The notes below the pieces were generated by a model that was not told where the DNA came from, did no database searches, and saw only the letters and a program-made list of their open reading frames with translations. A stretch of 37,919 bases of DNA. Source: Helochares maculicollis (taxonomy: Eukaryota; Arthropoda; Insecta; Coleoptera; Hydrophilidae). The position numbers and the translations under genes were made by a program. The stretch lies in NCBI GenBank assembly GCA_033557835.1, contig JAWQRO010000491.1, positions 1 through 37,919 of the forward strand, read 5' to 3'. Below, in pieces: positions 1 to 12,056 of the stretch; within the stretch, counting starts at the first letter, position 1; each line of letters opens with the position of its first letter.

Positions 1-468
1 TATATATATATCAATAATGTTAACATCACCTATCGCCAAAATTGAAGTTATTTACATTTAACTAGGGTCTGACAGTCATATGTATTTATCATTGAATTGT
101 ATATAGGTATTTTATTTATGCCGAGGGCTTACTAAATAATGAAGGATACAATACTTTCGAACACTGTTCTTTCATAGTTTATATTTTTCGATATGAATGC
201 ATGACTACTGAATGAAGAGAAATGTTGAAAATTGATATTGTGGCGCTGCTCTCTGTTCTCATTTACTTCAGATTAACACCATGGAATGAGACCTTACATT
301 CATAGTTTTACTAAAACTGCAAACATTTCATTAAGCTTTATAAATGCATGATGAAAATTGAAATTAAGTTTACAATTAAATTTATTTTAGTAACTGCACA
401 TGTTTTTCATAGCTATCCTGTCATTTTAAGTGCTTTGTTCTGATGTATATCATAGAGATATTTGTTTC

Positions 469-470
<2 letters not shown>

Positions 471-501
<31 letters not shown>
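471..501. repeat. (GA)n microsatellite
   Basis: A perfect GA dinucleotide run of about 31 nt, uninterrupted. It lies in non-coding DNA upstream of the RCC1 exons. No function is inferred. Confidence 0.95.
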
Positions 502-504
<3 letters not shown>

Positions 505-661
505 AGTGTTGCAGCTTTGTTGTCGAAATTAGTGAAAACTTCTACAAATAAAATACCAGGCATTCCTAATCTTATAACTGATTTTATAAGCCTGGCACAT
601 TGAAAATATCAAATATTATGCATCTTAAATATAACAATTTTTCACTTATAGATTATTATTA

Positions 662-680
662 TTATATATATATATATATT
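662..680. repeat. (AT)n microsatellite
   Basis: A short AT dinucleotide run of about 9 units in non-coding DNA upstream of RCC1. Confidence 0.85.
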
Positions 681-1675
681 AGTTTTTAATTTTTTATAAT
701 TAATTTTTAATTTGTAGGTAGTTTTATTTGCCCCTCTTAACCATAAATTAGCATGTCATCTATTATACTTAATGTACAAGATGAAATAACTTTAAACTAT
801 AAAAAATTTAAATTGTTAAACAGAACTGTGAACTGCAGCTCTTTTGGGTGTGGAGGAAGTTACAATTTAGCAACAGTTTTTTGGTTGAATTTTAGTAAAC
901 TAGGTTAATTGTTTTCCAGTGAACCTAATTAATTGGTGGCAATGCAATGATCGCAACATTTTGAGAAATCACCATATGAATATAACCCTTTTAAAATTTG
1001 AGTTTAATAATATAACACTTACTCTATCTTTAACTAAAGTGTTTCAAAACTACAAATATATTTACTGTTGTATATAATTGAATTTTACTGTAAATTGCGT
1101 AGAGGACAGGTTATTTTTTCACTTTAAAAGGGTGAACATTAAGTATCGATAATTTGAATAATTTTTAGATAAATTTCACTTCTTGATTCTCAGTTTTACT
1201 GTAGTTTACACTATTTTGTTAGTTCTCTTTACACAATTACTTGATACCATGCATGCAACTGATAAATATATTGAAACTCAGGAAGGAAGGAAAAAATATA
1301 AAAAAGATACTGATTTTTTTGTAGGGGACATATAAATGTGAAATCGAGACTAGTAGCCATATGGTCTCAGAAACATGTTGGTACGTCTATACACATTTAT
1401 ACTTTAGCGCACATAGCAGAGTACCTTAGGATATTTGATCTCGTTCAATTACATGCATAATGTTATCGATAATCCTAAATGAACTCTACACACAATTATT
1501 ACAACGTAATGAATAAAAAAATTCTTGGAAAAAGTAAAATTCCGTCAAAAGTATATCATTATCATTAGATTTACGAGCATTGTCTACATAACAGTTTTTT
1601 TACTGAAATGATTTTTTAAGTAAATTATTTATTAAGAAGCTATGTTTTATATGCAAACTATCTTGAATGTACACT

Positions 1676-1680
1676 TTATA

Positions 1681-1713
<33 letters not shown>
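1676..1713. repeat. (TA)n followed by oligo-T
   Basis: About ten TA units run directly into about 17 consecutive T residues. This compound low-complexity tract looks like a decayed retroposon tail or plain slippage. Nothing transposon-like is recognisable beside it. Confidence 0.85.
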
Positions 1714-2447
1714 GTTATGTTTAATGCAAATATAGTTAGACCTATTTTTCTTACATTTATCAATTGGGATGTTTTTTTTTTGCACATAAGACACTGCAGT
1801 GGTCTCTTTGTACAATAGTCACGCATTGATGGCTGCTAAATGTAAAATGTTATAAAACAATTAAAATGCTAAAAACTAATTTGGTTAAAAATATCAAATT
1901 CCACACTTATAGAACTGAATAATAATATTTTTATTTGATTTTAATATATTTAATATTTAAATGTTAATAAATAAAATTTTTATACATTAAGTTGAAATAC
2001 GTCAAAATGACGGGCTCTGTAAATCTAATGACTATAATATTTAATATTTTGATACTAAAATAAAGCTGAATTTTTTTATTTTCTGTGTGTAATTAGTCAT
2101 ACTTTTGCACAAGAATATATTGACTTATTATAGTTTATCAAAGTGAAGCAAAGATCAGAACAACTTAGTTATCAGCAAATTAGCTCAACATCATCAAAAC
2201 CAAGCTTCTAAAATCTTGATTACTCATGATATCGAACAATCCGCTTTTTTATTATCATTAAATTTTGTAAAGAAATGGTTTATTCTTGCCAGAATACATA
2301 AAATCATAACACTTCTTTATCATTATCTCAGTGGAGGCAATTCTGGCCTATATTGATTTCAAAATGTGTTAATTTCTTCCCAATTACATAATTTGGCATG
2401 TTGGGGGAAAAGTAGTTATTTCTATTAACCGCTTCCTTTTATTTTAG

Positions 2448-4011
2448 TTACTATTGAGTCTGCAGAAATTCCATCAACTGAAAAGCAAGGCTTAGTACTT
2501 GTAACAGGAGGTGGCGACTTTGGCCAACTGGGCTTGGGAAGCGATGTATTAGAAAAATCTAGACCAGCTTTAGTTTCCTTGGACTATGAAATTGTAGACA
2601 TTTGTGCTGGTGGAATGCACACTGTTTGTTTGACGAAAGAAGGAAAAGTAAGGTTGCTAACTAGTAATTAACATGCAGATACATTTAAACTGCATTTTAG
2701 GTTTTGACATTTGGATGCAACGATGAAGGTGCGTTAGGTAGAATAACTGCTGATAAAGAGGACTCTGAATTTGTTGCTGACTTGGTGGAATTGCCTGGAA
2801 AAGTGAAACAAATTTCTGCTGGTGATTCTCATACAGTAGCATTGTTGGAAGATGGCCGTGCATTCGCTTGGGGGACATTTAGGGTAAATATCTATGCACA
2901 TCTGCAGTTAACATTATTTGCATTTAAGTATCATTATATGCTTTCAAGTTAAAACGAAAATATTTACTTATATGACTCGTATAATGGACCTAATTTGTGC
3001 TTTGTAGGACTCGCACGGTAATATGGGTATGACATCAAAGGGAAATGAAAAATTACCTTTTGAAATTTTCCCAAATGAAACTGTTATAAAAATTGCATCA
3101 GGAGCTGATCACATTGTTTTTTTGACAAATCATGGTGAGATTTACACATGTGGTTGTGCTGAACAGGGACAACTAGGCCGAACAAGTGAACGAAGTAGCG
3201 GCAGGAATTCTAGAAGTGGCATGGCTAAATTATTAGAACCACATCCAATAAATATAAAAGCAAATTTGAAGTTGCATTTTGACAATATTTGGGCTGGGAC
3301 ATACGCTACATTTGCAAAAGTAGCAGCTAGTAAGGACATATATGTATTTGGACTAAATAACTATTATCAATTGGGTAAACTTGGCACTAAAGGAAGCGCT
3401 CCTCAGTTCATACCGAAATTGTCCAAAGACTTTTCAAAACATAAGTGGAATCTTATATGTTCAGCTCAACATCATACAATTGCATTAGATGAAAACGGCA
3501 AAACATATTCAATTGGTCGCAAAGAATATGGTCGTTTAGGTCTTGGAAAAGATTGTGAAGATGCAACTGAGCTTGTGGAAATTCCAGGTTTGAAAGGAAA
3601 AAATGTTATTAATATTGGATCTGGTTCAGCTACTTCGTTTGCTGTAACAAGTGAAGGTAAGATAAAATCCCTACATTTTTTACTTTTTTTTAAACATTTT
3701 AGAAAATGTAATAGTGTGGTAATAGAATTTCATTTAGTTGCTCGTAACGATATATAGTTAATTATTTTCAGTTTGTTTAATTTCTGCAAATGAATAGCTC
3801 ACAATATGTTTCAGGTGAATTATATGGATGGGGAATGGGGACTGTGGGCCAATTGGGTACAGGAGGAGAAGAAGATTGTTATGAACCGACTTTAATAAAA
3901 AGCAAACAGTTGGCAGATAAACATGTGTTCCGAGTATCTAGCGGTGGTCAACACACAGTAATCTTGGCATCTCCAAATAACAACAACAAAGGAGATCAAA
4001 ATGGACAATAA
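2448..4011 (+). CDS. RCC1: RCC1, Ran guanine nucleotide exchange factor (regulator of chromosome condensation 1), N-terminal exon missing
   Basis: RCC1 binds chromatin and loads Ran with GTP in the nucleus. Exons seen: 2448-2647, 2701-2883, 3008-3656 and 3815-4011 (TAA 4009-4011). All introns are GT-AG and short (53, 124 and 158 nt). They encode about 408 residues, against about 420 in animal RCC1. The seven-bladed propeller repeats are clear: GDFGQLGLG, FGCNDEGALGR, GCAEQGQLGR, FGLNNYYQLG, GRKEYGRLGLG and GWGMGTVGQLGTG. The conserved loop motifs SAGDSHT, ASGADH, QHHT and SSGGQHT are intact, as expected for a working exchange factor rather than a distant RCC1-like protein such as RCC2. The exon at 2448 starts with the last two bases of a codon after TTTTAG, so a preceding exon supplies the start and the basic N-terminal tail. 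Possible polyadenylation signals (ATTAAA, AATAAA) lie near 4153 and 4318. The insect orthologue is known as Bj1. Confidence 0.95.
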
Positions 4012-6035
4012 CCTTTAATATAAGTGTTAAATTTCTTCCTATTAGTAAGTTTCATCGTGTTTTCATTATTTATATTGTATTGTGTGTATTTTAATCATGG
4101 ACTATTGTAATTGTGTATGGAAAGTGGCATGTTTTAAATTTGTAAATGATTATTAAATTTATTTTGAATTTATTTTTTTAATATATCTAAGTCAAATTCT
4201 TTAGTAAATTAAATGTGTTATAAGCTTACTATTTTTATACAATACATGCATTTATTCAGAAACTTACTAAATTTATGTATTACATATGTAGCTTGATTAA
4301 ATGATTTTTTCATTAAATAATAAAAAATTCTCGATAAATTTTATAAAGGTTATGTACGACTCGAAGTTGATTCATACACATGTATCTTGTTAGCTATAGA
4401 CCAGGTGTCTGAAAGCATGAGCACAGAAATTTTGTTGATTTCATAAAATATATATTTTTTGAAACTGTCATAGGAATTCATTTTGTTTTTTCTTAACCTT
4501 TATCATACCACATTAAATTTCACATGTATCCCTTGTCAGCCAAACCTAAACTTGCTTCAGGTGCGTCAAAATGCACACAATTACACTTTTTTTGCTAAAG
4601 TAAAATGGCACCTTGTTCTTCACTAATATAATGAAAGAGGTCTTAATTTACCATATCACTTCTATTATAATATTTTAAGATTGATATGCAAAGGAGGAAA
4701 ATACATTTTTAGTATCTATATTATGCACGTTGTAAACAGAGTTAGTAAATTTACTAAACATTCTCCCGTTGAACAACTATTACTTCATAGATGGCAACGT
4801 TTTAAGTTGTTTTGTATACTTCTTTAAATTTATTGTCCAATATATCGAAAATTTTTTAAAGCCGATAATAATCTGGATCTTCTTTGTTAGGGGGAATCAT
4901 TGTTTTCAGCGAAATTTACATCAATAGTCTTATTGTATCACTTTGGTCATGTTTCATGTGGATAATCAGTGCTAGAAATTTCTATATCTCCTCCAATGTC
5001 ACTTTTATACATTGAGCTGAAAGGCCTGATATGTCTTGGCTTTCATAAAACTGATAGAAAGATCTAATAGTTTCAAGTAATAATATATAGAAGACTATTT
5101 TTTAATCAGAGCTTTTGGAAAGTGGACAGAAATGGGCTGTATATAAATAAACATGCACTGCATGTTATATAATGACCATTCAGCCAGCAAAGAATACAAT
5201 CTATGTAATATATATTTAGTGTGTTCGTATGATAAAGGTTAACAATGTTAATACAATATCTAGGAAGATTGCAGTAATACGACTTTTGTGCAATCAATAC
5301 ATCGTAGTAGTAGCCTTGCAAAAGATTATCAATCAACAATATAGATTTTTTTAAATGTGCCTTTAATGGGAAAATATCAGCTGTAAGTTACTGATAAAAG
5401 TATGTATGATGTAGTTAACTTCTTGATATATAAATAAAAAGGGCATTGCTGTATCCATAGTAAATCACTTAGTTTGATTCAATTGGGAACACTCATGTAT
5501 AAGCTCAGAAACAAAGAGTTTCATTTTCAAAATTACATCGCTATACAACATTCAATAAGGTTGATATATAGTGTTACTGTACAATAATTAGTTAAGGAAT
5601 GCTATTAATATAATAATTTAATAGATTTAAAATGTACCATACATCTTAAAGCATTTAAAAATAGGTAGTAGAACAAGTCTTTCTACTGCCAAGTGGTCTC
5701 ACTTCTAATATTATGTTTTATGCACACATGGTATCTTATTGCAGAATGCTGTTTGTTTAATTGTCACAGGTATATAACCCAGAAAATGTCCCCTCTGTTT
5801 AGATTGTAATCTTTTTTTTTGGGTGGGGAATTTGGAGCGGATTTTTGCTGTATAGCCTAGTATTTTTAAAGTTTACTTCTATGATTTGTAATTGTTAAAA
5901 CTTTAAAAAATGTTTACCCAAGAGTTGTAAGTCTTTCCCATTAAATGTGAATATAAGATAACATTATTTAAAAGGTCTTATTAAAAAACATTTATAAATA
6001 TTGTTTAAGGAGGATTTCACATTGTTTTGGTCAAT
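4012..6035. other. Intergenic, nothing recognised
   Basis: This contains the RCC1 3' UTR at its left end, then about 1.9 kb of AT-rich sequence in which I recognise no exon, RNA gene or transposon. Short open frames on the minus strand (for example near 5106-5339) have no family resemblance and low-complexity composition. Confidence 0.55.
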
Positions 6036-6187
6036 AGCAAACTTATTTTTACATTCCCGTATATTATACGAAGTGTAATAAAGGGAAGATATTAGGATCA
6101 TGAAAAAATATGACCTCGAGATTTTGATGGATCTCCACGTTTTGAGTGCGCCTGAAGCCATTTAGACCATATTTGTGTGTATGTTTG

Positions 6188-6218
<31 letters not shown>

Positions 6219-6915
6219 GTAAACACGATATGGGCAGCTCAAATGAAATTTGGTATACGGCCATAATCGCAAAAACTTAGATCTGTATCAACTTATGAGG
6301 CATGTAGGACCACTGAAAGTACCTGTTTACTTACACAGTTTTGAAATTGAAAAGTGAAGTAGTTTTTAAAATTAATCTATCTGATTGAAATTTCCTGTGC
6401 ATCTTAATTATCACAAAAAAACTCCCAGATACAAATTTTTAACATGATCGGAGCACTGGAAGTTCTAATTTTATAATTTTAAAAATTCCAATTGTAGGCT
6501 TTGAAATAAAAAAAAATATAAAAATATTTCAAAAATGCTAAACATGGAAAATATAGCAATAACAAATAGTTCCTTGTAAATTTGAAAACCGGAAGTGGAA
6601 CTTTACCATCATAAATTTAATTTTTTAGTTATGTTCTAAAATTGGAGCCTTCAACAAGAGTTCCATATTGAAGACTAGTTAAGAGTATATATATTTTTAA
6701 ACACAAAGTATTGTACATTACATAAAGAAATATTAAAAATATTCCAATGATATATATGTACTGAAAAAGAATTGAATATTATGAATATTAAAACTTTTTC
6801 TATTAGTTCTGAAGCGCATGTAAGTGTTAGTAGTTTTATTATTATTAATCGCAGGTACTTTTATGTCCTACATATATTTATACGGGAATGTTGAGTGGAT
6901 ACACTCCAGATTTTT
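6036..6915 (+). mobile_element. Interspersed repeat copy 1, non-autonomous DNA-transposon-like, 13-bp inverted ends
   Basis: The segment is bounded by a perfect 13-bp inverted pair: ACATTCCCGTATA at 6051-6063 and its reverse complement at 6879-6891. Its first about 290 bp and last about 120 bp match, in inverted orientation, a second copy at 20340-21190. Examples are the ATACGAAG...GGGAAGATATT...TTTTGA.GGATCTC.ACGTTTTGAGTGC stretch and the right-hand GCAGGTACTTTTATG segment. Homology runs slightly past the inverted repeats on both sides, so the true ends are uncertain; about 6036 and 6915 are estimates. The middle (about 6370-6780) does not obviously match copy 2. No transposase is encoded. 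A MITE-like or internally deleted DNA transposon is the most likely identity. No target-site duplication was established. Confidence 0.7.
6176..6221. repeat. (GTAT)n tetranucleotide microsatellite inside repeat copy 1
   Basis: About nine GTAT units, slightly impure at both ends. It sits inside the transposon-like repeat. The homologous position in the second copy (near 21025-21040) has only a short GT/GTAT-rich stretch, so the array expanded after the copies separated. Confidence 0.9.
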
Positions 6916-6989
6916 AATTTATATTTTGGAATTATTTTCCCACTTCAGAGTTGGCCTAGACTTGATGTAATTTTCTTGATAGAGATATT

Positions 6990-7441
6990 GGTTTGAACCA
7001 CGGAGTTAATAAAGAACGAAATAATTTCTTTATAATGTTTGTTCATACCATTATGAAGGAAAATAGTTTTATAATCTAGTTTTAATCTTTTTCTAGTCTT
7101 GGCTAGAGCATCTGATTTTGGGAACAATAATGGGTACTCTGTGCCTTGTGAAATTGCCTTTCTGGCTATTTTATGAACATTTTCATTCGGTTGGATACCG
7201 CAGTGACCTTTTAACCAAGAAAAATGAACTTCAATAGTTTTTAAGTATAGTTTTGTAGCTAAATTTACCATTATTATGTACATTTTTGACTTCATTTTGA
7301 ATGGTTTTTGTTCAAAAATCAAGATATTTTTTAATGATTAATATATAGCAATAACATTGGCTGTGAAAATAGAAGAGGGCTTAAGTAATTTAAAGGAACA
7401 TACCACTTGACATTCAGGAACATAAAACATCGCTCCTACTC
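6990..7441 (-). mobile_element. LINE relic: RNase H domain fragment of a non-LTR retrotransposon
   Basis: Read on the minus strand, one frame with a single in-frame stop encodes RNase H-like motifs in the right order. They are a first strand GVGAMFYVPE, then KPSSIFTANVIAIY (compare SIFTAEv.AI in insect LINE RNases H), and after the stop VHFSWLKGHCGIQPNENVHK (compare the WV.GH.GI.GNE.AD motif) followed by an alanine-rich helix. This order and spacing are typical of I/R1/Jockey-type LINEs that carry a C-terminal RNase H. The GNE and AD positions have decayed (PNE, VHK), a stop is present, and no reverse transcriptase is recognisable beside it. This is therefore a dead fragment. Confidence 0.6.
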
Positions 7442-10047
7442 CAAAAAGTGGGGAACATTATGGAATTTTGCGTGTGACCCTTGTGCAGACCCATAGTAAT
7501 CTTCTAAGTATCGTTCCAATTCCAAATTCAAACAGAATACTTGTAACCGAGTCTGCCAAATTGTATAGGATGACCTTGGTCACTTCTGAGAGATATTTTA
7601 CTTCAGAGAGGAAAGGATCTTTGCCATCAGATGATCCAATTTCTTCAATATCATATGAAACACTAACCTTTAATAATCTTTCATTTGATTTTGCATTATT
7701 TGGAAATGATCTCTTAATTCATATGCCAGTATTAATTAATTTATTAGGTGTCACTACACCTACACAAAAAATTAATTATCTCTGCACCCAGATCAAGTTT
7801 ACCATATGAGTTAGACCCCCTTGCTTGCAACTGAGTCGAGTTTCACTTTGCAATGTATCGAATATTGTGGAATTGACAAATTACAGAGCTTTCCTTTTGT
7901 AATATTCAACCAAAAACAATAAATTGCTTTTGTGAAATAGAATATTTAGTTTTGACCTCGTTTCACTGAGGGGAAGATCTGTAAACTCTCAGCACCCAAA
8001 CAGATACTTGAAAATGAAGGAGCCTTACTTCGCTAACAGGGTCAAAATCTTCGGCCCATGGCATATTTAGTGAAATTTGAGGTGTCTATTTTGCTTCTAT
8101 AGACACAGTTGTCGTGATTTTTTTCCTCTCATGGAAAGATCTTTAGGTTGAATCCTAGTACTTGTATCCAAAACTGCACATACGAACGTAAATTCCACTA
8201 TGCTGCGGAGGTGGTGGATCTTTGTTCTTGTCAGGATGGTTTGGATTTTGTCTGTTTTGGGATGCACTCAAACGTTGGGTCTTCCAAAGAGGTGTTTTAA
8301 ACAATTGGAGATGATACTCCCATAGGGTAGAGAAAATAAATTACTAAATACTGACAAAGATAAAGGATAACAGTACCTCAAGGCAATGTTGTTATGTTTA
8401 CGAAAGGATGACTCAGGGAACTGGGAAATTGTTTGCAATTGTCACTTTGATGATATCTCGAGGATCATGTTATCTTAAGACATCAGGATGACGACTACTA
8501 TGTGGAACATTGAGTTCAAGTAGGCTAATTTGTGGCTTAACAGATTGTTAGAGTCATCAACGATACAGTGGTTAGTCTTGGTAGATTTCATGTAGACGTT
8601 CCAATTTAATTCTTTATGAATTCCATGGATCCCTAAATCAAAAAAATTATGACTATAAATTTCCTTATATAATGCAAAGCACATCATCTTCATGTCTGAA
8701 CCACAACAGAATGTTTGGAGATAAAAATGTTGACTCCAAATTATTCATGAAACTACAGATATCTTCATGAACTTGCTGACAAGTAAGGAACTGATGGGAC
8801 TATCTATACAAAGGCCATCAGACTGGGAAAAGTAGTCTCCATCAAATATAAAAAAATTCTGTTCTAGAAAAATTCTCAAGAGGTACAAAGGGGAAATATT
8901 CACTTAATACTTATAGCGGATTTTTCATTTGCGACATTAAAATGCGTAATACAAAATATGTTCTAACTTCATCTTTATTAGTGGATACTATTCCTCCTGC
9001 AATTTTATATCCTCTTACGCTCTAATTCGTGCTGAATATCTATTTGTTTTCTCTAACAACTAATAAAACAAATCAGCACATAATGCTTCTTTGAAAACAC
9101 ACATAGTTATACCCATTCTTCATACAACTACACAATTGGAACCACAAGTTGCTGTAAATTGTTTTATATTAACAATATTTTCTTCTTCGTTCCAAGTCCA
9201 TTCATCCTCTGCATCGGACTCTTCTCTGCTCAAAATAGATTTTTGCATGTTTACACACTTTGTTGAATAGAGCTAGCGTAACTTAAATACTAAACAGTAT
9301 AAACACTTAAATAACCATTTTCAATTTCATTGTCGCTAGTAGTATAGCCTAAGTTGACTTTCATATAACATTGAACTCAGACATACTGGGAAGACCTTTT
9401 CTGATTAAAAAAAATGATAACATCTCTGAGACTTCATTGTATGGCAAGAGGTTAAAAGTAAGTAAGGCGGAGAGAATTCTCCCATAATTTTGAACTGTTG
9501 AATAAACTGATGTAAATTCTAATGGTGGATATATGTTGTGGAAACCCCTCATTTTGTGTACATTTTATACTTAAAATATGATTTAAAAAGTATGAAGTGT
9601 TATTGAAGCATCTTTGATCTGATTTTTAGCTTAAAGAATAATGTAGAATTTTACTGGTTTTGGCAGGTACTAAATCAACAATCAAAACCAATCTACTTTA
9701 GTGTTCATGGTACAGGGTTAAAATACTAAATTTTAAGGAGAAATTCACTAAATATATATTTCTGTTAAAGAAATAGTCTTATATTCTTTGTAAGTAATTC
9801 CAACCATTTTAAAAAGCTTTGAGTTTGACAATTATATTATTAAAACACAAACAATTATATTCTTTTTATGTAGATCAGATTAATTTGTTAGTAAGAATAA
9901 TTATCTAATAAATTGATTAAAATGTTCTTGAAAATTTCACTGTCCTTTAACTGAATATTAAGTGTGAAAAAAATGTTTGTCGATCATATACTTTTATTAT
10001 AATAACGGTTTCTTTTACGTTACAATAAATTTATCTTTACATAATTG
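7442..10047. other. Intergenic, possible decayed transposon DNA
   Basis: About 2.6 kb without a recognisable gene. The part at 7460-8900 is less AT-rich than its surroundings and has fragmentary open frames on both strands, the longest at 7468-7809 (+). This is compatible with the rest of a decayed LINE or another element, but I could not match any domain. The right end holds the 3' UTR of the F-box gene. Confidence 0.4.
9993..9998 (-). terminator. Polyadenylation signal (AATAAA) of the F-box gene
   Basis: TTTATT on the plus strand reads AATAAA in the direction of the F-box gene, about 50 nt past the predicted stop at 10048. It is a position-based call for an AT-rich motif that also occurs by chance. 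Confidence 0.4.
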
Positions 10048-12056
10048 TCAGTAATAAAAATAAACCATATTTTTTAGCTTGGGGTTTTTAATTCTCATAT
10101 CAAAGTTACAATCCATTTTGTCATGTGGTGCATCATCATATATTTGGCTAAGGTACACTTGATTTTCAGCACTCATATTTTTTGGTAACAATTTAAAATA
10201 TGAGAATTCTAAAATGAAGAGCCCGTTAAATTGCATATCCTTTGTGTCTCTCTACATAAAATGTTTGAACTTACTTGGTCTGTCCATTTGATTTTGGAAT
10301 TTACAAAGTTCCTTTATTAAATCAAAACTTGTTATAACTCCATAAAATTCAAATGACTGAAGTCGTGGGAATGTTTTGATGATGTGAAACAATAAATCAT
10401 CTACCAATTCATGATTTTCCCTTGAGTGAAAATTAAGGATTTCTACAAATAAAAAGATTTTAAATTTACCACAAAAATATATGTTAACAAAATAAGCTTT
10501 ACCTAATGTATTCTTATAACTTCTAATAATTTTTTCTAGAATGTTTCGGTAACATAAATTTTTCCCGCATGATATAGAAAATACTGACAATCCAATTACT
10601 CTTTTTAAAAGAAATGTAATTCCCTCAGAATTTGACACATTTTCTGAAAAATTTAATCCAAGCTTAAATTAGCAATATGGGTGAAAAGCTATTTAAATCA
10701 GTGTTAACTTACTAAAATGAAATCCTATTTTCAACCTGGGATATTTAGTGTGCAAATGCTCCCATGTTTCATCTTTAATAGTTAGACTCATATCATCGTC
10801 TTGAATGTAAACATTTAATTGCTCCAGTTTTCCGCTTCGACTGGTCATTAGAGCAGTAATTATTTCTCTGCATAAGTTTGTGTAATCAACATTCAGAACG
10901 AGAAGGTTTTCCATCTGAGCTATTATACTGATGAATTGTGCCGATAAATAATTTTGTTCATATTGGTAGTAGCAATTTCTTAAATCTAAAGTTGTGATGG
11001 TATGCTCAGAATTTCGACAAGCTAAGAAAATTTTAATGAAATCTGTTTTGTTTAGGTAGGCGTTTCGGAAACTTATCTTCTGCAATTTGACTTGAGACCT
11101 ACGTATTTTGGAAAAAATACATAAATTACAAATTTAAAATATCTAAATCAAACAGGTTAGTTGTAAAGAATAAAATATATTGGTTACATATGCAGTGTAC
11201 GATGTGATATTTACTCCATTAATTTCTAAATATCTAAATACATGTATAAGCTTTGCTCGGTGTGGTGCCCGTGGATAGGTGTCGGCAAATTACTTTAATT
11301 GATTTAGTTGATTTTCAGACTTTAGACAATGTTAAAAATCAAAATATATTTTACTAGGTATAAGTAAAAAATATTGTTTTATTTGATACTAGACTGGAAT
11401 TTAATGGTAATACATCTAGAATATATATTTTAACTTTTCATATATATAAACAGGTTTTTCTTAAACATAAAATTGACTAAGAAATTCAATCTGCTTGTGC
11501 TGAAGGGAAAGATATTCTTATGAGAATGGCTAGAGCAGTGAAATAAAAATAATAGGAATACTTACCTTAAAAATACAGATAAATGATAGACAATTTTCTT
11601 AAATCTACATATTTCATACCAATCATGAATTTTAATACAGTTTAACTGGATAAAACTTTCATTTAAGATGATAATATATCGACAGGCACGCTTTGTTATT
11701 TCTTGGAAGCGATAAGACAACCATCGAGTAGGCAGTTGTGGATTTGCAAATCCTAATTCTAGGCATTTGATATACTTGTAATAAACTCTTGTTAAATGCA
11801 TTGTACTGGGGTCTAGTAAAGCATTAAAAACATTTCAAAATGTACTGCTTAAATTCAATAATTACATTACAAAATTACCCATTAAATCAGTATCTAGTTG
11901 GATAACCATATTTGACCAAAGGCAAGGTGAATTAAGGGCATCTTTCCATTTTAAACAAACCATGGAACAAGCCAATCTATCTCTCCTTGGCAAATATTTG
12001 AAAATCTCAACCAAAACATCGTGTGGCAAAAACTCCCAAGTAACCAACTTATACAT
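10048..12056 (-). CDS. F-box protein with leucine-rich C-terminal region (FBXO33/FBXO39/FBXL-like)
   Basis: Probable substrate-recognition subunit of an SCF (Skp1-Cullin-F-box) ubiquitin ligase. Proposed exons (minus): 12056-11879, 11812-11566, 11098-10713, 10643-10503, 10442-10305 and 10247-10048. All are GT-AG and in phase, giving about 429 residues. The F-box is at residues about 9-50: LPHDVLVEIFKYLPRRDRL, then VCLKWKDAL and CLW. The rest has leucine-rich segments such as TTLDLRNCYY, LLVLNVDYTNL, LEQLNVYI and LEILNFHS. The pattern of an ETW motif followed by YPRLKI recalls the FBXO33/FBXO39/FBXL3 group, but no orthologue is claimed. The 3' end is uncertain. Reading on past 10305 instead gives a stop at 10252-10254 (QMDRPSKFKHFM end). 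Using the 57-nt intron 10304-10248 adds a C-terminal exon that looks coding (SAENQVYLSQIYDDAP). The intron at 10502-10443 is 60 nt, a multiple of three and free of stops, so it could be retained. Confidence 0.8.

Larger units (their letters stand above)
1..2447. other. Non-coding region upstream of / within 5' intron of RCC1
   Basis: No convincing coding exon was found on either strand. The stretch is very AT-rich and carries simple repeats (listed separately). The first recognisable RCC1 exon opens at 2448 in the middle of a codon, so at least one upstream coding exon with the start codon must exist, either here or left of the window. I could not identify it: it should be short and basic (the histone/DNA-binding tail of RCC1) and end one base into a codon before a GT. 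Confidence 0.6.

Noticed and set aside
7468..7809. Plus-strand 113-codon frame as a gene
   Set aside because: No family resemblance, no splice structure and no upstream promoter sign; it lies in a region of transposon debris.
10248..10274. 27-nt intron with GTAAGT donor at 10274 in the F-box gene
   Set aside because: The frame works, but 27 nt is below the size spliced in insects. A 57-nt intron using the donor at 10304 fits equally well.
10693..11085. Separate single-exon genes at 10693-11085, 10252-10638 and 11562-11801 on the minus strand
   Set aside because: They join in phase through GT-AG borders into one F-box gene. Apparent starts are not ATG or are internal.
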